Assembly: GCA_004194705.1 (NCBI GenBank)
Contig: SADC01001204.1
Location: 2,790,001-2,854,000 of the forward strand
Length of the DNA stretch: 64,000 bases
DNA from: Ditylenchus dipsaci
Taxonomy: Eukaryota; Nematoda; Chromadorea; Rhabditida; Anguinidae
Direction: 5' to 3'
The notes under the pieces: model-generated
The model's input: only the letters and a program-made list of their open reading frames with translations
Database searches by the model: none
What the model was told of the DNA's origin: nothing
Made by a program: the position numbers and the translations under genes
Part shown: positions 10,301 to 19,971 of the stretch, piece after piece
Position numbering within the stretch: the first letter of the stretch is position 1
How the letters are laid out: each line of letters opens with the position of its first letter

Positions 10301-11673
10301 CAGACGTGAAAATTTTGATTCAAGCATTTACAATAACTTCATATTGCACTGTGCTAAACACAATGTGGCACAACTACCAGGTGAACAGATTAGTTGGTGC
10401 TTAAATCGACACTTCTTTTAATTCCTTAGAAGATTAGTTTCGATGAAAAAGCGTTTTTTTATTAGGTTGGCGGATGAGTTTCCGGACTGGCATTAAAATT
10501 TAATGAATTTTAAGTCCCAAACGACAAGTTTTTATACATTTATTTTAGTCATTTACTAGGCATAACATAACGAAATCAGTTAATTGGCTTTCTTTTTCAA
10601 CTTTCTTTCGCTCTTTGCAGAAGAAGAATTCACCCAAAGCGTTGCTGTGACTGAGAATGCAAAACATCGAAAAATGACTGCAAAAACTAAGATGTGTGTT
10701 TTCACTGTAAAAATGCGCACTTATTTAAAAAATTTGACGGAAATTCGAATGTGTCACTATATCGAGAGTTAGTTTGCGGTCAGTGCTCGAGCTCAAGATG
10801 TCACTAATCGAGGGTGTCACTATATCGGGAGTGAACTTTGTTGAGTTTCTCTGCCGGCCAACCAACCTTCTTTTAAGGTGTCACTATACTGAGAGTAGAG
10901 TTGGCCCGGAATTCCGGTTCCGGTTTCCCGTATTTTCAACTTTTGAACGAATTTTTCGTGTTAAATATCAATATATACAAAAAATCATGTAAACAGGCAG
11001 CTATTTTTTCGAAGACTTATTTTTTCGACTCCGGTTTTAGTTTCGGCAAAAGTGAAATTCCGGCTCCGATTCGGTTTTCACAAACATAAAATTCCGGTTC
11101 CGGTTTTCACAAATCTAGAATTCCGGTTCCAGTTCCGGTCCAAATATTGATTCCGAGCCAACTCTAATCCAGAGTGTGACTATATCGGGCTGTCACTATA
11201 TCGAGAGTCGACTGTATACAAATTTTCGATGCTCAGATGCGTATTCAAAGAAATTTAAAAATATTCCACGAAAAAACGCGCAATAATTAGTGACCAACCC
11301 AATACTTTATATTGACACAACAAAAAGTTTTAGTGGTTCCTTCCTGACACAAAAGAGGCATACATGGCATTAAACTTTATGTGGATTTATAATGCAGCTG
11401 TTAATCCACTTGTTTACTTCGCTGTTAATGTGTAAGTTTTTCTACCGACTTTCAGTCGACAACAAGTAGTATTTCGATTTTAGAGCTATTCGCAAAAAAG
11501 CTGGATCATTTTTGAAAATATCTAGAGGAAATTCTAAACTAGTAGAAGATCAAAGTGCCTTTTTTACAAAAATACACAATTTTCACATTAACAAGAGAAG
11601 TCTTGTTTCCAGAATATTTTTTCCTAAACAAAATGTTCAAGTTAATGACGTAAGGCGAAGAAGCTCAATTTGA
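7390..11673 (+). CDS. Rhodopsin-type 7TM receptor, seven exons
   Basis: Exons: 7390-7506, 8334-8483, 8528-8659, 9988-10207, 10264-10380, 11334-11431 and 11484-11673 (stop TGA 11671), each with GT-AG borders. After restoring two missing bases the length is 1026 nt, 341 aa. TM1 is residues 17-38. Exon 2 carries TM2 with WADVIQSLLHS. Exon 3 carries TM3 ending LSINRLVVI (residues 109-116, the DRY position). TM4 starts exon 4 (LWFLLLFAIS), TM5 ends it, TM6 is in exon 5, and TM7 has NPLVYFAVN (270-278, the NPxxY motif), followed by a basic cytoplasmic tail of about 60 aa. The family senses ligands at the plasma membrane through G proteins; nematode chemoreceptors (srsx-like) look like this, but the ligand is unknown. 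The breaks are in exon 4 (about 10044-10070) and in an A7 run at 10285-10291. Either is an assembly slip, or the gene is a young pseudogene. Introns 1, 3 and 5 carry transposons. Confidence 0.85.
7636..7753. mobile_element. hAT MITE, CAGGGGCGTACGCAGG ends, 8-bp TSD
   Basis: The element (7644-7745, 102 bp) has ends CAGGGGCGTACGCAGG / CCTGCGTACGCCACTG and an exact duplication CTTGTGGC on both sides. It sits in intron 1 of the receptor gene. Partial relatives with GGGGGGCACC tracts lie at 13130-13295, 16505-16660 and 36742-36915. Confidence 0.85.
7765..8015. mobile_element. AAGTGCA..TGCACTT inverted-repeat element
   Basis: CAAAGAGTATGAGTTC near 7806 and TACTCTTTGGAGGGGGTGCAC near 7985 are inverted ends. 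The interior holds a short hairpin (TTTCGCCGCGGAGCGGTGA). Related copies are at 55915-56155 and 61160-61425. It lies in intron 1 of the receptor gene. Confidence 0.6.
8680..9155. mobile_element. Pogo-like element, right half decayed
   Basis: The left end TACAATCGAGTGCCAATAACC (8681) matches the pogo-like set. The arm continues CGAGTTCGTTCCCACCTAGGGTCC. The right side degenerates into a GGCCTA-rich patch at 8996-9125 made of AGGCCTA and TAGGCCT words. It sits in intron 3 of the receptor gene. Confidence 0.55.
9154..9968. mobile_element. Pogo-like foldback interrupted by hAT element
   Basis: The ends are TACAGTCGGGTGCCGATAACC (9154) and GGTTATCGGCACTCGACAGTA (9968). The arms pair as in the 6650-7072 element. 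The middle is occupied by a younger hAT-like element with its own target duplication (9340-9769). It lies in intron 3 of the receptor gene, about 20 bp before the exon 4 acceptor. Confidence 0.75.
9340..9769. mobile_element. hAT-like foldback, GGTCGCGGTGCGG words
   Basis: The 8-bp flanks are GTGTCGAG (9340-9347) and GTGTCAAG (9762-9769), one mismatch. The ends are TAGGGTTGAC / GTCAATCCTA. The inner arms pair (GGTCGCGGTGCGGTCTTTTT and its inverse), with a further palindrome of AAAACGCGTTAGCGCAAC near 9510. Confidence 0.75.
10730..11218. mobile_element. Pogo-like TGTCACTATATCGAGAG element with nested hAT
   Basis: Repeated GTGTCACTATATCGAGAGT words lie at 10752-10830 and 11165-11215, ending TCGACTGTATA. 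An inner element 10893-11167 has ends TAGAGTTGG / CCAACTCTA and interior words CCGGTTCCGGTTTTC on both sides. Its 8-bp flanks (ACTGAGAG / ATCCAGAG) agree at only five positions. It is in intron 5 of the receptor gene. Confidence 0.6.
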
Positions 11674-12689
11674 TATGATTGTTAATTGTGAAATAAGAAT
11701 AATAACAAAACTTATATTAAAAGCCATTTTTTATCTGAAAGTTAGCAGTAATTTGTATAGGGTTCGCCATTCTTGCGGAACTTTTTGTTTTGCCCACATC
11801 TTCACCAAATGACAGTCAAAACTGTTTTTTCAATAAATTTTCTATTTAGCACTGAAATAAGAAAACTATTTTAAGCGAACAGAAATCAAGAAATCATGAA
11901 TTGAAACTAGCAAATTTGGTGCCATTCTGTTGCCTAGATTCTTTCCTATCGAGCAGAAAAAAGATATCGTCAACACACGATAAATTTAAAAAGATATAGG
12001 CGAAACAAATAGTTTCGCAAGAATAGCGAACCCTGTAAAAAGTGTAGTTTTCAGTCTTTGAAAAAATGTGGAAATTCGAAAAAGTTTTTTTGCAGTCTTT
12101 TCTGCAAGGCAACTTGGATTATTGCAATTTCTAGAAGCTTGTGCCGAAATCTTCAAGATGTGATCGGTCACGCTCGCTTTAGTTAAGAAAACGCATTAAA
12201 CAGCTTTGCAAAATATTGCCTCTGCCCTCAGATACAGACCCTCAAACTCGAGGGGTCTTTTATTAATAAAAGGAATACGGTAAAAACCGGGCTCCTAGAC
12301 GTTCTTATTTATACGATTCATATACAATTCATAATAAGATCAATAGAGCCATGGTTTGGCGTTCATCTTTTGGTTCAAGCCTATCTTGTCAGAGCACTCT
12401 CAAACTTCCTGCCTAGCCAAAATTCGCGACTGCATTGATGACAAGACTGCTGCCAAAGGACCCTGAACCTTTCACATTGTGACTCACAACCAGGCGTTCC
12501 CCTCGATCGATTGCTGTTCATCCGATGTGCTCTTTCGAATGATTTTTCTGACTCCACCAGGCTAAAGCGTGGCTAGACTTCGGAATTGTGTTTCAACCAT
12601 TTCGAAGGCCTTTTTAGGTCTTAGAAAGACAGAAAATATGTTTTGAGTGCGCCACGAGCATTTTCAAAAAAATTTTTGACCGAAATTTG
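11674..12689. other. Intergenic: inverted repeat then unassigned DNA
   Basis: 11757-11810 (AGGGTTCGCCATTCTTGCGGAAC) is mirrored by 12006-12034 (GTTTCGCAAGAATAGCGAACCCT), enclosing about 200 bp. 12180-12685 is mixed sequence without tandem repeats; I see no gene in it. No clear AATAAA follows the receptor stop within 100 bp; TATTAAAAG lies near 11713. Confidence 0.4.
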
Positions 12690-13309
12690 AATTTTCTAAT
12701 ACCATCAAATGCAGTCATTCTGATCTCCTTAGGGTATCCAGGTACCTTTCAGGTTGGTTTGCTTAGATTCTCGAAGGCGAGAAGTCAAATTTTGATCAAA
12801 AAAAATTTTCCGAAAATTCTCTTCTGCGCTTTAAAAAAAGCACTTGTGCACTCGCCCGTTTTTTCGCTATTTGTAAATAATCTCCTAAGTAATTATTATA
12901 CGCTAAAAACGATAAAAAGGTGTTTTACTTACAATTTCCGCATAAAAAAACTAAGTTTCCAAAAAAGTTTTGGTTACCAAAGGTTGACCAATAGAATACC
13001 CTAATATAAGATAATTTACCGTGGGGACCAAGGCAATTGGTCAACCTCTGGTAACCAATTTTTTTGAAACCTTGTGTTAGTTAAATTGTTAGTTAACGTT
13101 TTGAGCGTGTAAGAATCACCTAGGAGACCAGGGGCGTAGCCAGAAATTTCTGACGGGGGGCACCAAAAAATTTTTAGGCCATTTTACCTACACCTTTTTC
13201 GAAGGCATTCCACCTACACCGTTTTTGAGAAAATCTGATGGGGGGGGGCACTGATAAGGAAAGAAACCTGACGGGGGGGGGGGGGGGCACGCACAAAAAA
13301 AGAAAATTT
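12690..13309. repeat. Dispersed GGTTGACCAA repeat and GGGGCGTAGCCAG fragment
   Basis: 12955-12995 (TTTTGGTTACCAAAGGTTGACCAAT) is mirrored by 13033-13070 (ATTGGTCAACCTCTGGTAACCAA). The same words recur at 45185-45235. 13130-13295 is a left-end fragment of the GGGGCGTAGCCAG hAT-like repeat, with G-runs up to 17 bp that are probably length-unstable. Confidence 0.55.
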
Positions 13310-13745
13310 GGAGTTTAGCCACCTATAGGGCACCTAAACCCCAAACTTTGCCCGTAAATCTTTTATTCGTGAATTGTAAATTTTCGTTGCTTGAAAATTT
13401 CAGCAGTTTCGCACTAAATCGAGGGCGCACTGAACCGGGGTTTGACTGTATCTTCACTTCAAATCAATCGAAACGTTCCTCTCATGCATATTGAGACGGG
13501 TTTCCAAATAGTGATTTGAAACACTTTAAAAAAAATTTAATTGAGGAAGAAAATCTTGAAAGATCAGCACAACACATGCCATTTGTTTAACAAAAAAATT
13601 AGAGTCCAGATGAAGAAAATATGACTGACTTATCGCATTTTCGAAAAACATCTCAAAGCCTTTTGTTTGAAAAGCTGCTATCAACTTTTCAATTTAAGCC
13701 ATTAATAATTATTAGTTGGGATGAAAAGAAAAGATCAGCAAGTGT
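13310..13745. repeat. Left arm of large inverted repeat around gene B
   Basis: It is the reverse complement, at high identity, of about 15535-15965. Shared stretches include GTTTGACTGTATCTTCACTTC, ATGCATATTGAGACGGGTTTCC and CAAAGCCTTTTGTTTGAAAAGC. It embeds a pogo-like end (GAACCGGGGTTTGACTGTA at 13434-13452). Confidence 0.8.
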
Positions 13746-13763
13746 AAGCGAAATTTCATTTCA

Positions 13764-13770
13764 TATAAAT
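13764..13770 (+). promoter_or_regulatory. TATA box of gene B
   Basis: TATAAAT lies 52 bp before the ATG. Genes E and F have TATA-like runs at similar distances (about 57 and 46 bp), which supports all three as real promoters. Confidence 0.6.
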
Positions 13771-13815
13771 AGGCCAGAAGTGATCTCAAATTAACCATCT
13801 TTCGTACAAATCAAA

Positions 13816-14119
13816 ATGTTTTCTTTATCTTCTTTTGTTTTCTACCTTGTAGTTGCTAATCTTTGCCTGGTTGCTGCCAAGCCTTCAGGTAATACTTGAT
13901 CTATAAATATATAGTTGGAATTGATTAATTAATTTTAGGACATCAAGAGTCGTTGGAAGGCCTGGAACCTTGCACTGGCCCACCTCCAACTGGTGCTCGA
14001 CCAGATGGCCTCCACCATGCCGTCCTCCTGGCGGTTTTGGTGGTTTTGAAGGAGGCCCACCTCCTAGCGGCTTTGGTGGCTCTCCATCTTCTGCTGACTC
14101 TGCTTCCCAGCAACAGTAA
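13816..14119 (+). CDS. Small secreted Gly/Pro-rich peptide (gene B)
   Basis: Exons are 13816-13888 (73 bp, phase 1) and 13939-14119, with a 50-bp intron (ggtaat..ttttag). Exon 1 is a signal peptide: MFSLSSFVFYLVVANLCLVA then cleavage near AAKPSG. Exon 2 encodes an acidic/Pro start (HQESLEGLEP), CTGPPPTGARPDG, then PPPCRPPGGFGGFEGG and a Ser/Gln tail ending QQQ. The reading frame changes at GG 14007-14008; one missing G accounts for it and makes the gene 255 nt, 84 aa. AATAAA lies at 14192. Exon 1 length, intron phase and the last-exon length (181 bp) match gene E at 53923. Function unknown; comparable nematode peptides are cuticular or antimicrobial, which is only a possibility here. The gene lies between 430-bp inverted repeat arms. 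Confidence 0.75.
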
Positions 14120-14259
14120 AAAGTCTATCTTGAAAATATAGAAAACTGTCCGCGAAGTTTCTTTTGCAATCAATTTTTTTCAATACTGAACAATAAAATA
14201 TTTTTTTTGGTCATTGCAACTGTATCATCATTGTTATTCTTAACATTTTAATCAAAAAG

Positions 14260-15534
14260 CTGGTCTAAAATATGGGTATGTTTTTTATGTTATTTTAAAC
14301 TTTTTAAAACCTATAGCTGTAACTATCTTTTAAATATTTTTCATTTAAAAGACTTATTGTACGATTTTCAATAGCATTTAGTTTTTAGTTTGAAAGCGTT
14401 TATTAACACGGACGATCAATTGTAACAACAGTCGAAATAGACTTAGAATTTTATGCAGACTCCGACTCCACAGTGAAAAAAGTCGAAGTTGTTATATCAA
14501 AAACATGCTAAAAATATTGGGTGTGTACACGAGCAAGCCTTTATTGAGCCAAAAAATTTTTGTGAAAGAAATCACCACTTATTGAACAAAACACTAAATT
14601 TTCTATAAGCTGTGCTATTTAATCCACAAGCTACTGTGAAAATAAAAATTCAAAGCAGCATTCAAAAAGTACCGTTTGTCAAGCTTCGACTTCTCACAAA
14701 AAAATGTTATGCACAACAACAAATATTGCCATGTAAAGAGCAGGAACAATTAATTTTTGCAATGCAGATGATTGACACACTAGTCACTGCCAATTTCAAA
14801 GTCCGATCATGCCAACTCATGCCAAATATCTTTTTGAAACCCTGAAGTTAAACTTCTTAGCTCTCTTTTAAGCACAAACCGTTGAATCGAGGTAGCTTTG
14901 AAAAAGTTTTGAAGTCCTTTAAATTGGAGACGGTGGATTTTGGTCCGGATTTTTGGTGGATTTTTGGGTTTAGTCCAATTTTCGGCCAGTTTTTGTAAAC
15001 TCATGCCGGATATCTTTTTGAAACCCTGAAGTTAAACTTCTTAGCTCTCTTTTAAGCACAAACATGTAAATTCAAGTTGCTAATAAATGTTGCTAATTTT
15101 TCGGGGAAAATCTCATAGTCATCAAAAATTTGTTATCAAATTCAAATTTTGAATTTGTTCAAAACAACATTTGCCTCGACTGGAAAACTATTTTTCGCCG
15201 GGGTTAGATCCCTGCCAACGCCAAACATTTTTCGTTCCTCCCATAAGATCCCGATACAGACCCTCTATATAGTATTTGCATCGGGGGTTCCGTCCGTCGC
15301 CCTTTTTATGAAATTATTGTTTTACAACCTAATTTTTGGCCAGTTTCATTTATTTAATTTTTATTTATTTGATATCATTCCGAAACATTCAAGTTCAACG
15401 TCCTAGCTTTCTTTCGAGCACAAAAAAGTATGATCGAACCTGCTTCAAAAAAAGTTTTTCCTGCCCTCCAAATTGGAGATGGTGGATTTTAGCCTGGATT
15501 TTTGGTGAATTTCTCTGTTCAGGTCCACTTGTAT
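14260..15534. repeat. Diverged 190-bp satellite-like repeats, no gene
   Basis: 14820-14878 and 15006-15064 share ATCTTTTTGAAACCCTGAAG then TTAAACTTCTTAGCTCTCTTTTAAGCACAAAC, about 190 bp apart. Flanking GGAGACGGTGGATTTT..GGATTTTTGGTG recurs at 15475-15515, giving a third, diverged unit. The same unit is found at 57095-57540. 14260-14800 holds nothing I recognise. Confidence 0.6.
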
Positions 15535-15990
15535 GAAATTTTTTGCAATTTAAGTTGATAGCAGCTTTTCAAACAAAAGGCTTTGAGATGTTTTCGAGAA
15601 TGCGATAAGTCAGTCTTATTTTCTTTATATGGACTCTAATTTTTTGTAAAACAAATAAACAAAAGGCATGTGTTGTGCTGATCTTTCGAGATTTTCTTCC
15701 TCAATTAAAAATTTTTTTAAATTTTTTTTTTCAAATCACTATTCGGAAACCCGTCTCAATATGCATGAGAGGAACGTTTCGATTGATTTGAAGTGAAGAT
15801 ACAGTCAAACCCCGATTCAGTGCGCCCTCGATTTAGTGCGAAACTGCTGAAATTTTCAAGCAACGAAAATTTACAATTCACGAATAAAAAATTTACGGGC
15901 AAAAGTTTGCCAAAAAAGAAAATTTAGAGTTTAGGGTGCCCTAGAGGTGGCTAAACTCTAAATTTTCCTTTTCGGCAATTTTTTGCCCGT
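15535..15990. repeat. Right arm of large inverted repeat around gene B
   Basis: Mirror of 13310-13745. It includes a pogo-like end TACAGTCAAACCCCGATTCAG at 15800. It ends with an extra small palindrome (TTTACGGGCAAA..GAGTTTAG..CTAAACTC..TTTGCCCGTAAA, 15888-15998). Confidence 0.8.
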
Positions 15991-16689
15991 AAATTTTTAT
16001 CCGTTTCCCGTGCTTAGACTGTCATATACCAAAATGCGCAGAAACATATCCTTAAAGGAGCATGCTTTCCTAGTGCAACGGCAATTGTTGATTTTTGAAT
16101 TCCCGGGACATAAAAAAATAAAAATAATTATGACAAAATTTGCGCAAAATGTTTTTCAAATGCAAACAATTTTTTTCGGCAGTCATTTTTGACTTCTCGA
16201 TTGAATTTTCGGTCGGGTCCACCGACTCGCTGTTACTTTGTGGTCGCCCATTTGGTTTTTGTGTATAGCTAGTTGAATTATAGTGGCTATATCTTATTTT
16301 TATGTCTTTTTTGCTTCAGATTATTAAAAGAAGAAGCCAAGTTTTCGCCTCGAACCTCATTAGATAAGTTTTTATCCATTATTTGCCGTCTTTTTCTTTT
16401 CTTTTGTTCCTCCTGTTCAGGTTGTTTGCGAGGGCGCTCATGCGGATTGTACGAGATCTGATTGCGCTTTCTCTGTGGCGCTACTTTGCTTTCTTGAGTC
16501 GGTCACGGGCAGTGGCGTACGCAGGAATTTCTGACGGGGGGGGCACCAGGCCATTTTCAGGCCATTTTACCTACACCGTTTTTCAAATTTTCGAGGCCAT
16601 TTTACCTACACCGTTTTCGGAAAAATCTGACGGGGGGGGCACGTACCCCCCTGCCCCATAATCCATCACGGTTTATGATGAAGACAATT

Positions 16690-18010
16690 TTTACTAGAGC
16701 CTGTAAAAGTACCGCCTGTGCACATACTTGCGTAGTGTATTTCGCGTATTGTATTATCTTTCTATGTGCCTTCGTGCTCCATCTATAGACAGTATGGCTA
16801 GGCCCTTGTAACATAACTGTCGGAGCACGTCAACTTCATGTAAGAGGCTGCCTAGCGAGAGTGGTTATAAGCCTCAAAATATTTTACCGAAATGGTCTAC
16901 TAGGTTTATATCATTTATTTTCAGGTATGATGCGTCACTCAGATATCTTGTTCTCATCAGGGAAATAATCTTTACCGTCCTTGGCTATGCAGGTCCTGAG
17001 CTACCGTTTGTTTATATGCTCTTTTACGGACTATCCTGTGTTTTGACGAAATAATAAATAACTATCTAACATTTAGATGTGTAGAAAATTTAACTGTGCT
17101 CTTGTACTTGATCTATTCAGGCACAACTATGTAATATTTAGGTCACTGTAATAGTCACTTTGTAGCACACTACGGTTCAAAGCCGGTAATTACTGTGATT
17201 ATGACCTACACAAGTGATAATCTACACAGCTAATTATTAGATAGTTCTTCATTCTTTTGCTAAAACACAGGACAGTCCGTAAAAGACAATAAATACAAAC
17301 GGTAGCTCGGAACCTGAATAGCCTAGGACGCTAAAAGAATATATCTCAGTGACCTAAATATTTACAGTGACCTAGATATTCGCGAGTTCGCGACGATTTG
17401 GCTCTACAGTCGACGCTCTCTATAAGATACTCTCCATAAGATACATCTCTCTATAAGATACAGCAAATTTTGGTTGCGGTTGAGAAAAATATAAGGGCTG
17501 TTCCTTTTTCAGCCCTCGATTTAGGGTATTTTTATAGGGAGCGTCGACTGTATATACATTTGGATGCCCCAATAAGAGTAAAAAAAGACAGGCAGTGAAC
17601 ATAGTTTTGTTAACTAGGGCTATAGAGTCTCTTTTTGTCAGAGAGTCTGTATAGAGTCTCTTGGCCGCCGATCGTCGACTCGGGAGGTCGGGAACTGGCC
17701 GTCCAAAATGTATATACAGTCGAATGTATATACAGTCGCCTGAATCGCGACCAAAATTTGCTGCATCTTATAGGGAGATGTATCTTATAGAGAGCGTCGA
17801 CTGTAGAACCAAATCGTCGCGAACTGGCCTATCCCCGTCAGTATCGTGCCTGAAAATAAATGATATAAACCTAGTAGACCATTTCGGTAAAATATTTTGA
17901 GGCTTATAACCACTCTCGCTAGGCAGCCTCTTATACGGAAGTTAACGTACTCCGACAGTTATGTTACACAGGCCTAGCCATACTGTCTCGAGTATAGAGT
18001 ACGAAGGCAC
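16690..18010. mobile_element. Nested inverted repeat with CTATAAGATAC pogo-like core
   Basis: 16770-16925 and 17838-18010 are reverse complements (GCCTAGCGAGAGTGGTTATAAG). Inside, 16985-17045 mirrors 17262-17330 (GAGCTACCGTTTGTTTAT..CCTGTGTTTT). 17405-17555 and 17590-17815 hold GTCGACGCTCTCTATAAGATAC in both orientations, a pogo-like end with GCGTCGACTGTA. Confidence 0.65.
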
Positions 18011-18225
18011 ATAGAGAGTAGTATTTGGACCTCATATAGCCCGACAAAGTAAAAATCGGCACATATACAGATAAAATTTTGATGTTACGTGTATTACGAC
18101 TTTGTCCAGCTGTCTGCAGTAGGAATTGTGTGAAAAAATAAAATTTACCTGACAAAAAAGCGATATTTACCTGAAAAACAATAAAATAAGTCATAGACTG
18201 TCAGACTAACAGAACACATACACAC

Positions 18226-18786
18226 TTCCAGCTGAGCCCAGCACATCAGGAGTCATACCATCAACCGAATTGACTGCCTCTCCACAACAAGAAAATTGAA
18301 GACGCTCCATGTTTAAAAGCTTAACACGATGATTTCTCAGAATTCCATTTCGAGCCAGTAGACCGAGAAATGGAGGGTCAATTGCCTGCAATCACAAAGA
18401 CATTATATGGCCAACATTCGGGACAATGAAGAACAGACTTTTTGATTTGTGACCACATATCCTTTAAGCTTGTCTTCTTTGCCATTGCCACACACCTGTT
18501 TTGTTAGCTCAATGATCTCGTGGACTCGATGAGTGATGTATTCACGCTCAGCTTGCAAAAATCGCTCTCGTTCAGAAGCGCTCTTGTAATACAGCACAGG
18601 TTGACTTCGCTGAAAATAGATAAAGTATTAGATCGCTAATAGACCTAAAAAATTAAAGCCTTACATTTCCTCGGATTCCGAAAAGACATTGCAGGTTAGG
18701 ATGTATGCATTTCTCAATGTCTTCGGCATATCAGGATGAAGACCACCATCATAATTCGAAGTCGATATCACGAAACTTACGTAAAC
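18226..18786 (-). pseudogene. cct-6: CCT-6 (TCP-1 zeta) fragment, three exons, inside transposon
   Basis: Exons on the minus strand: 18786-18665, 18609-18439 and 18385-18226. Recognisable blocks are GGLHPDMPKTLRNAYILTCNV, then [20 protein letters not shown] followed by [11 protein letters not shown] joined to AIDPPFLGLLARNGI, and NMERLQFSCCGEAVNSVD, MTPDVLGSAG. These are consecutive in the apical/intermediate part of the zeta subunit of the cytosolic chaperonin TRiC, which folds actin and tubulin. About 150 of the usual 530 residues are present. The N-terminal exons and the C-terminal equatorial exons, including ATP-site parts, are absent: the left edge abuts the transposon arm, and after exon 3 an in-frame stop follows. 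One base is missing near GG 18599-18600. Introns are kept, so this is a genomic capture and not a retrocopy. Several normally conserved positions differ (RNHRVKLLN). Almost surely non-functional as a chaperonin. Confidence 0.85.
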
Positions 18787-19144
18787 CTAGAAAAACACAA
18801 AAACCACACAAAGAAAAGACAGCAAATAATCGATAAAACTTATCTAATAGTTTTTGAGGCAAAGACTTGGCTTCTTCTGCTAAAAAAAAAGAAATAAATA
18901 TAGATGCAACCACTATAGTTCAACTGGCTATCCAAAAAAACAAAAGGGCGACAACAAAGTAAGAGCGGTTCGGCGGACCAGACCAAAAATTCAATTGAGA
19001 AGTCAAAAATGACTGCCAAAAATAATTGTTTGCGTTTGAAAAATATTTTGCGCAAATTATTTGATAATTATTTTTATTTTTTTATGTCCCCGGGAATTCA
19101 AAAATCAACAATTGCCGTTGCACTAGGAAAGCATGCTCCTTTAA

Positions 19145-19628
19145 GGCTATAAAAGTAACCACAAGTATGAGTAGAAAAATGTTTGTCAATATATCAGCAA
19201 ATTAGCATTCCAACTAAAAAGTGGTTTTCTAGGAATCTTATTCGGAGTCTAATTATAAAAATCCATTTATCTTAGTCATGCTAACATATACTGAATGTAG
19301 TTTATATCATATCTGAGAGCCACGGAATTTCTCTTTCGAACCCCGAAAACTGTTATTCGGCAAGTGGACTAATCGGTCAGATATAGTCCAATTAGCATCA
19401 GTCTATTTTTTTCGATATTGATTACGGCCCGTAATTTACGGGTCCTGGCCCGAAAATGGCCAAAATGGTGTCTCAAGGGCATTTCGGCTTTTTTTAACGT
19501 GAAAAAGCAACAAAAAATTATGGGGAAACACTTTTTAGCACTTTTCGAATTTTTTTTGCATTTTTGCCCTGGAGGACCAAGGTAACTCAACATAAAAGGG
19601 TACCTGGATACCCCAAAAAGATGGAATT
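19145..19628. other. No gene recognised
   Basis: AT-rich DNA with a short GGGTCCTGGCCCG inverted patch near 19440. The ORF at 19369-19635 on the minus strand contains the repeat words PGQKCKKN and GTPFMLS read from GGGTATCCAGGTACC-type repeat sequence, also present at 12733 and 21092. Confidence 0.3.
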
Positions 19629-19885
19629 TGAACATAGTTTTGTTAACTGGGGCCTACCGCATAAAAAAACTTTGTTGTGCATGCTTTTTTATGCATCCAG
19701 AGTAACTTTTGAGTGATTTGCGTCTAAGGTATGTGGGTGTGCGCATCTCAACCCCAAGCAACCAAGCCCCCGAAGGGTGCGCAGGGGCTTGAGAGTTAGA
19801 GATGCGCGCACTCACATACCGTGATTCCGAGCAAGACTCTTGATCGAAAATGTATATAGAGACTCTTTTTGCCCAGCTCAAGTGA
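19629..19885. repeat. Dispersed repeat R1, second copy
   Basis: It matches 340-615 through GAACATAGTTTTG, GGGGCCTACCGCAT, ATGCATCCAGAGT, CTAAGGTATGTGGGTGTGCG and GTATATAGAGACTC. The palindromic core is intact. Confidence 0.65.
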
Positions 19886-19895
19886 CCAAAACAGT

Positions 19896-19971
19896 GTGAA
19901 AACTAGAGTTGTGAAAATGCTCGAGCAGATTGATTTCGAGCATATGCTCGTTTCACAACCCTAGTAAAAAC
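19896..19971. mobile_element. 60-bp hAT-like element
   Basis: TAGAGTTGTGAAA..TTTCACAACCCTA (19904-19963) is flanked by GTGAAAAC and GTAAAAAC, an 8-bp duplication with one mismatch. The interior is only TGCTCGAGCAGATTGATTTC and GAGCATATGCTCG. It is extremely short for a transposed unit. Confidence 0.65.

Larger units (their letters stand above)
16052..19144. mobile_element. piggyBac-like 3.1-kb element carrying CCT-6 exons
   Basis: TTAA flanks both ends (16052-16055 and 19141-19144). The terminal sequences are inverted: AGGAGCATGCTTTCCTAGTG and its exact reverse complement. The inverted arms extend about 290-310 bp (16056-16345 and 18850-19140; e.g. AGAAGAAGCCAAG / CTTGGCTTCTTCT). The inside holds a GGGGCGTACGCAG fragment (16505-16660), a large nested inverted repeat (16690-18010) and three exons of a CCT-6 gene on the minus strand. 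The end motif AGGAGCATGC is shared with the small TTAA MITEs here. No transposase is seen, so the element is non-autonomous. Confidence 0.8.

Noticed and set aside
13943..14173. Minus-strand Arg-rich ORF opposite gene B
   Set aside because: It is the antisense of the Gly/Pro-rich exon 2 of gene B, which has a signal peptide, splice sites, TATA and poly(A) signals on the plus strand.
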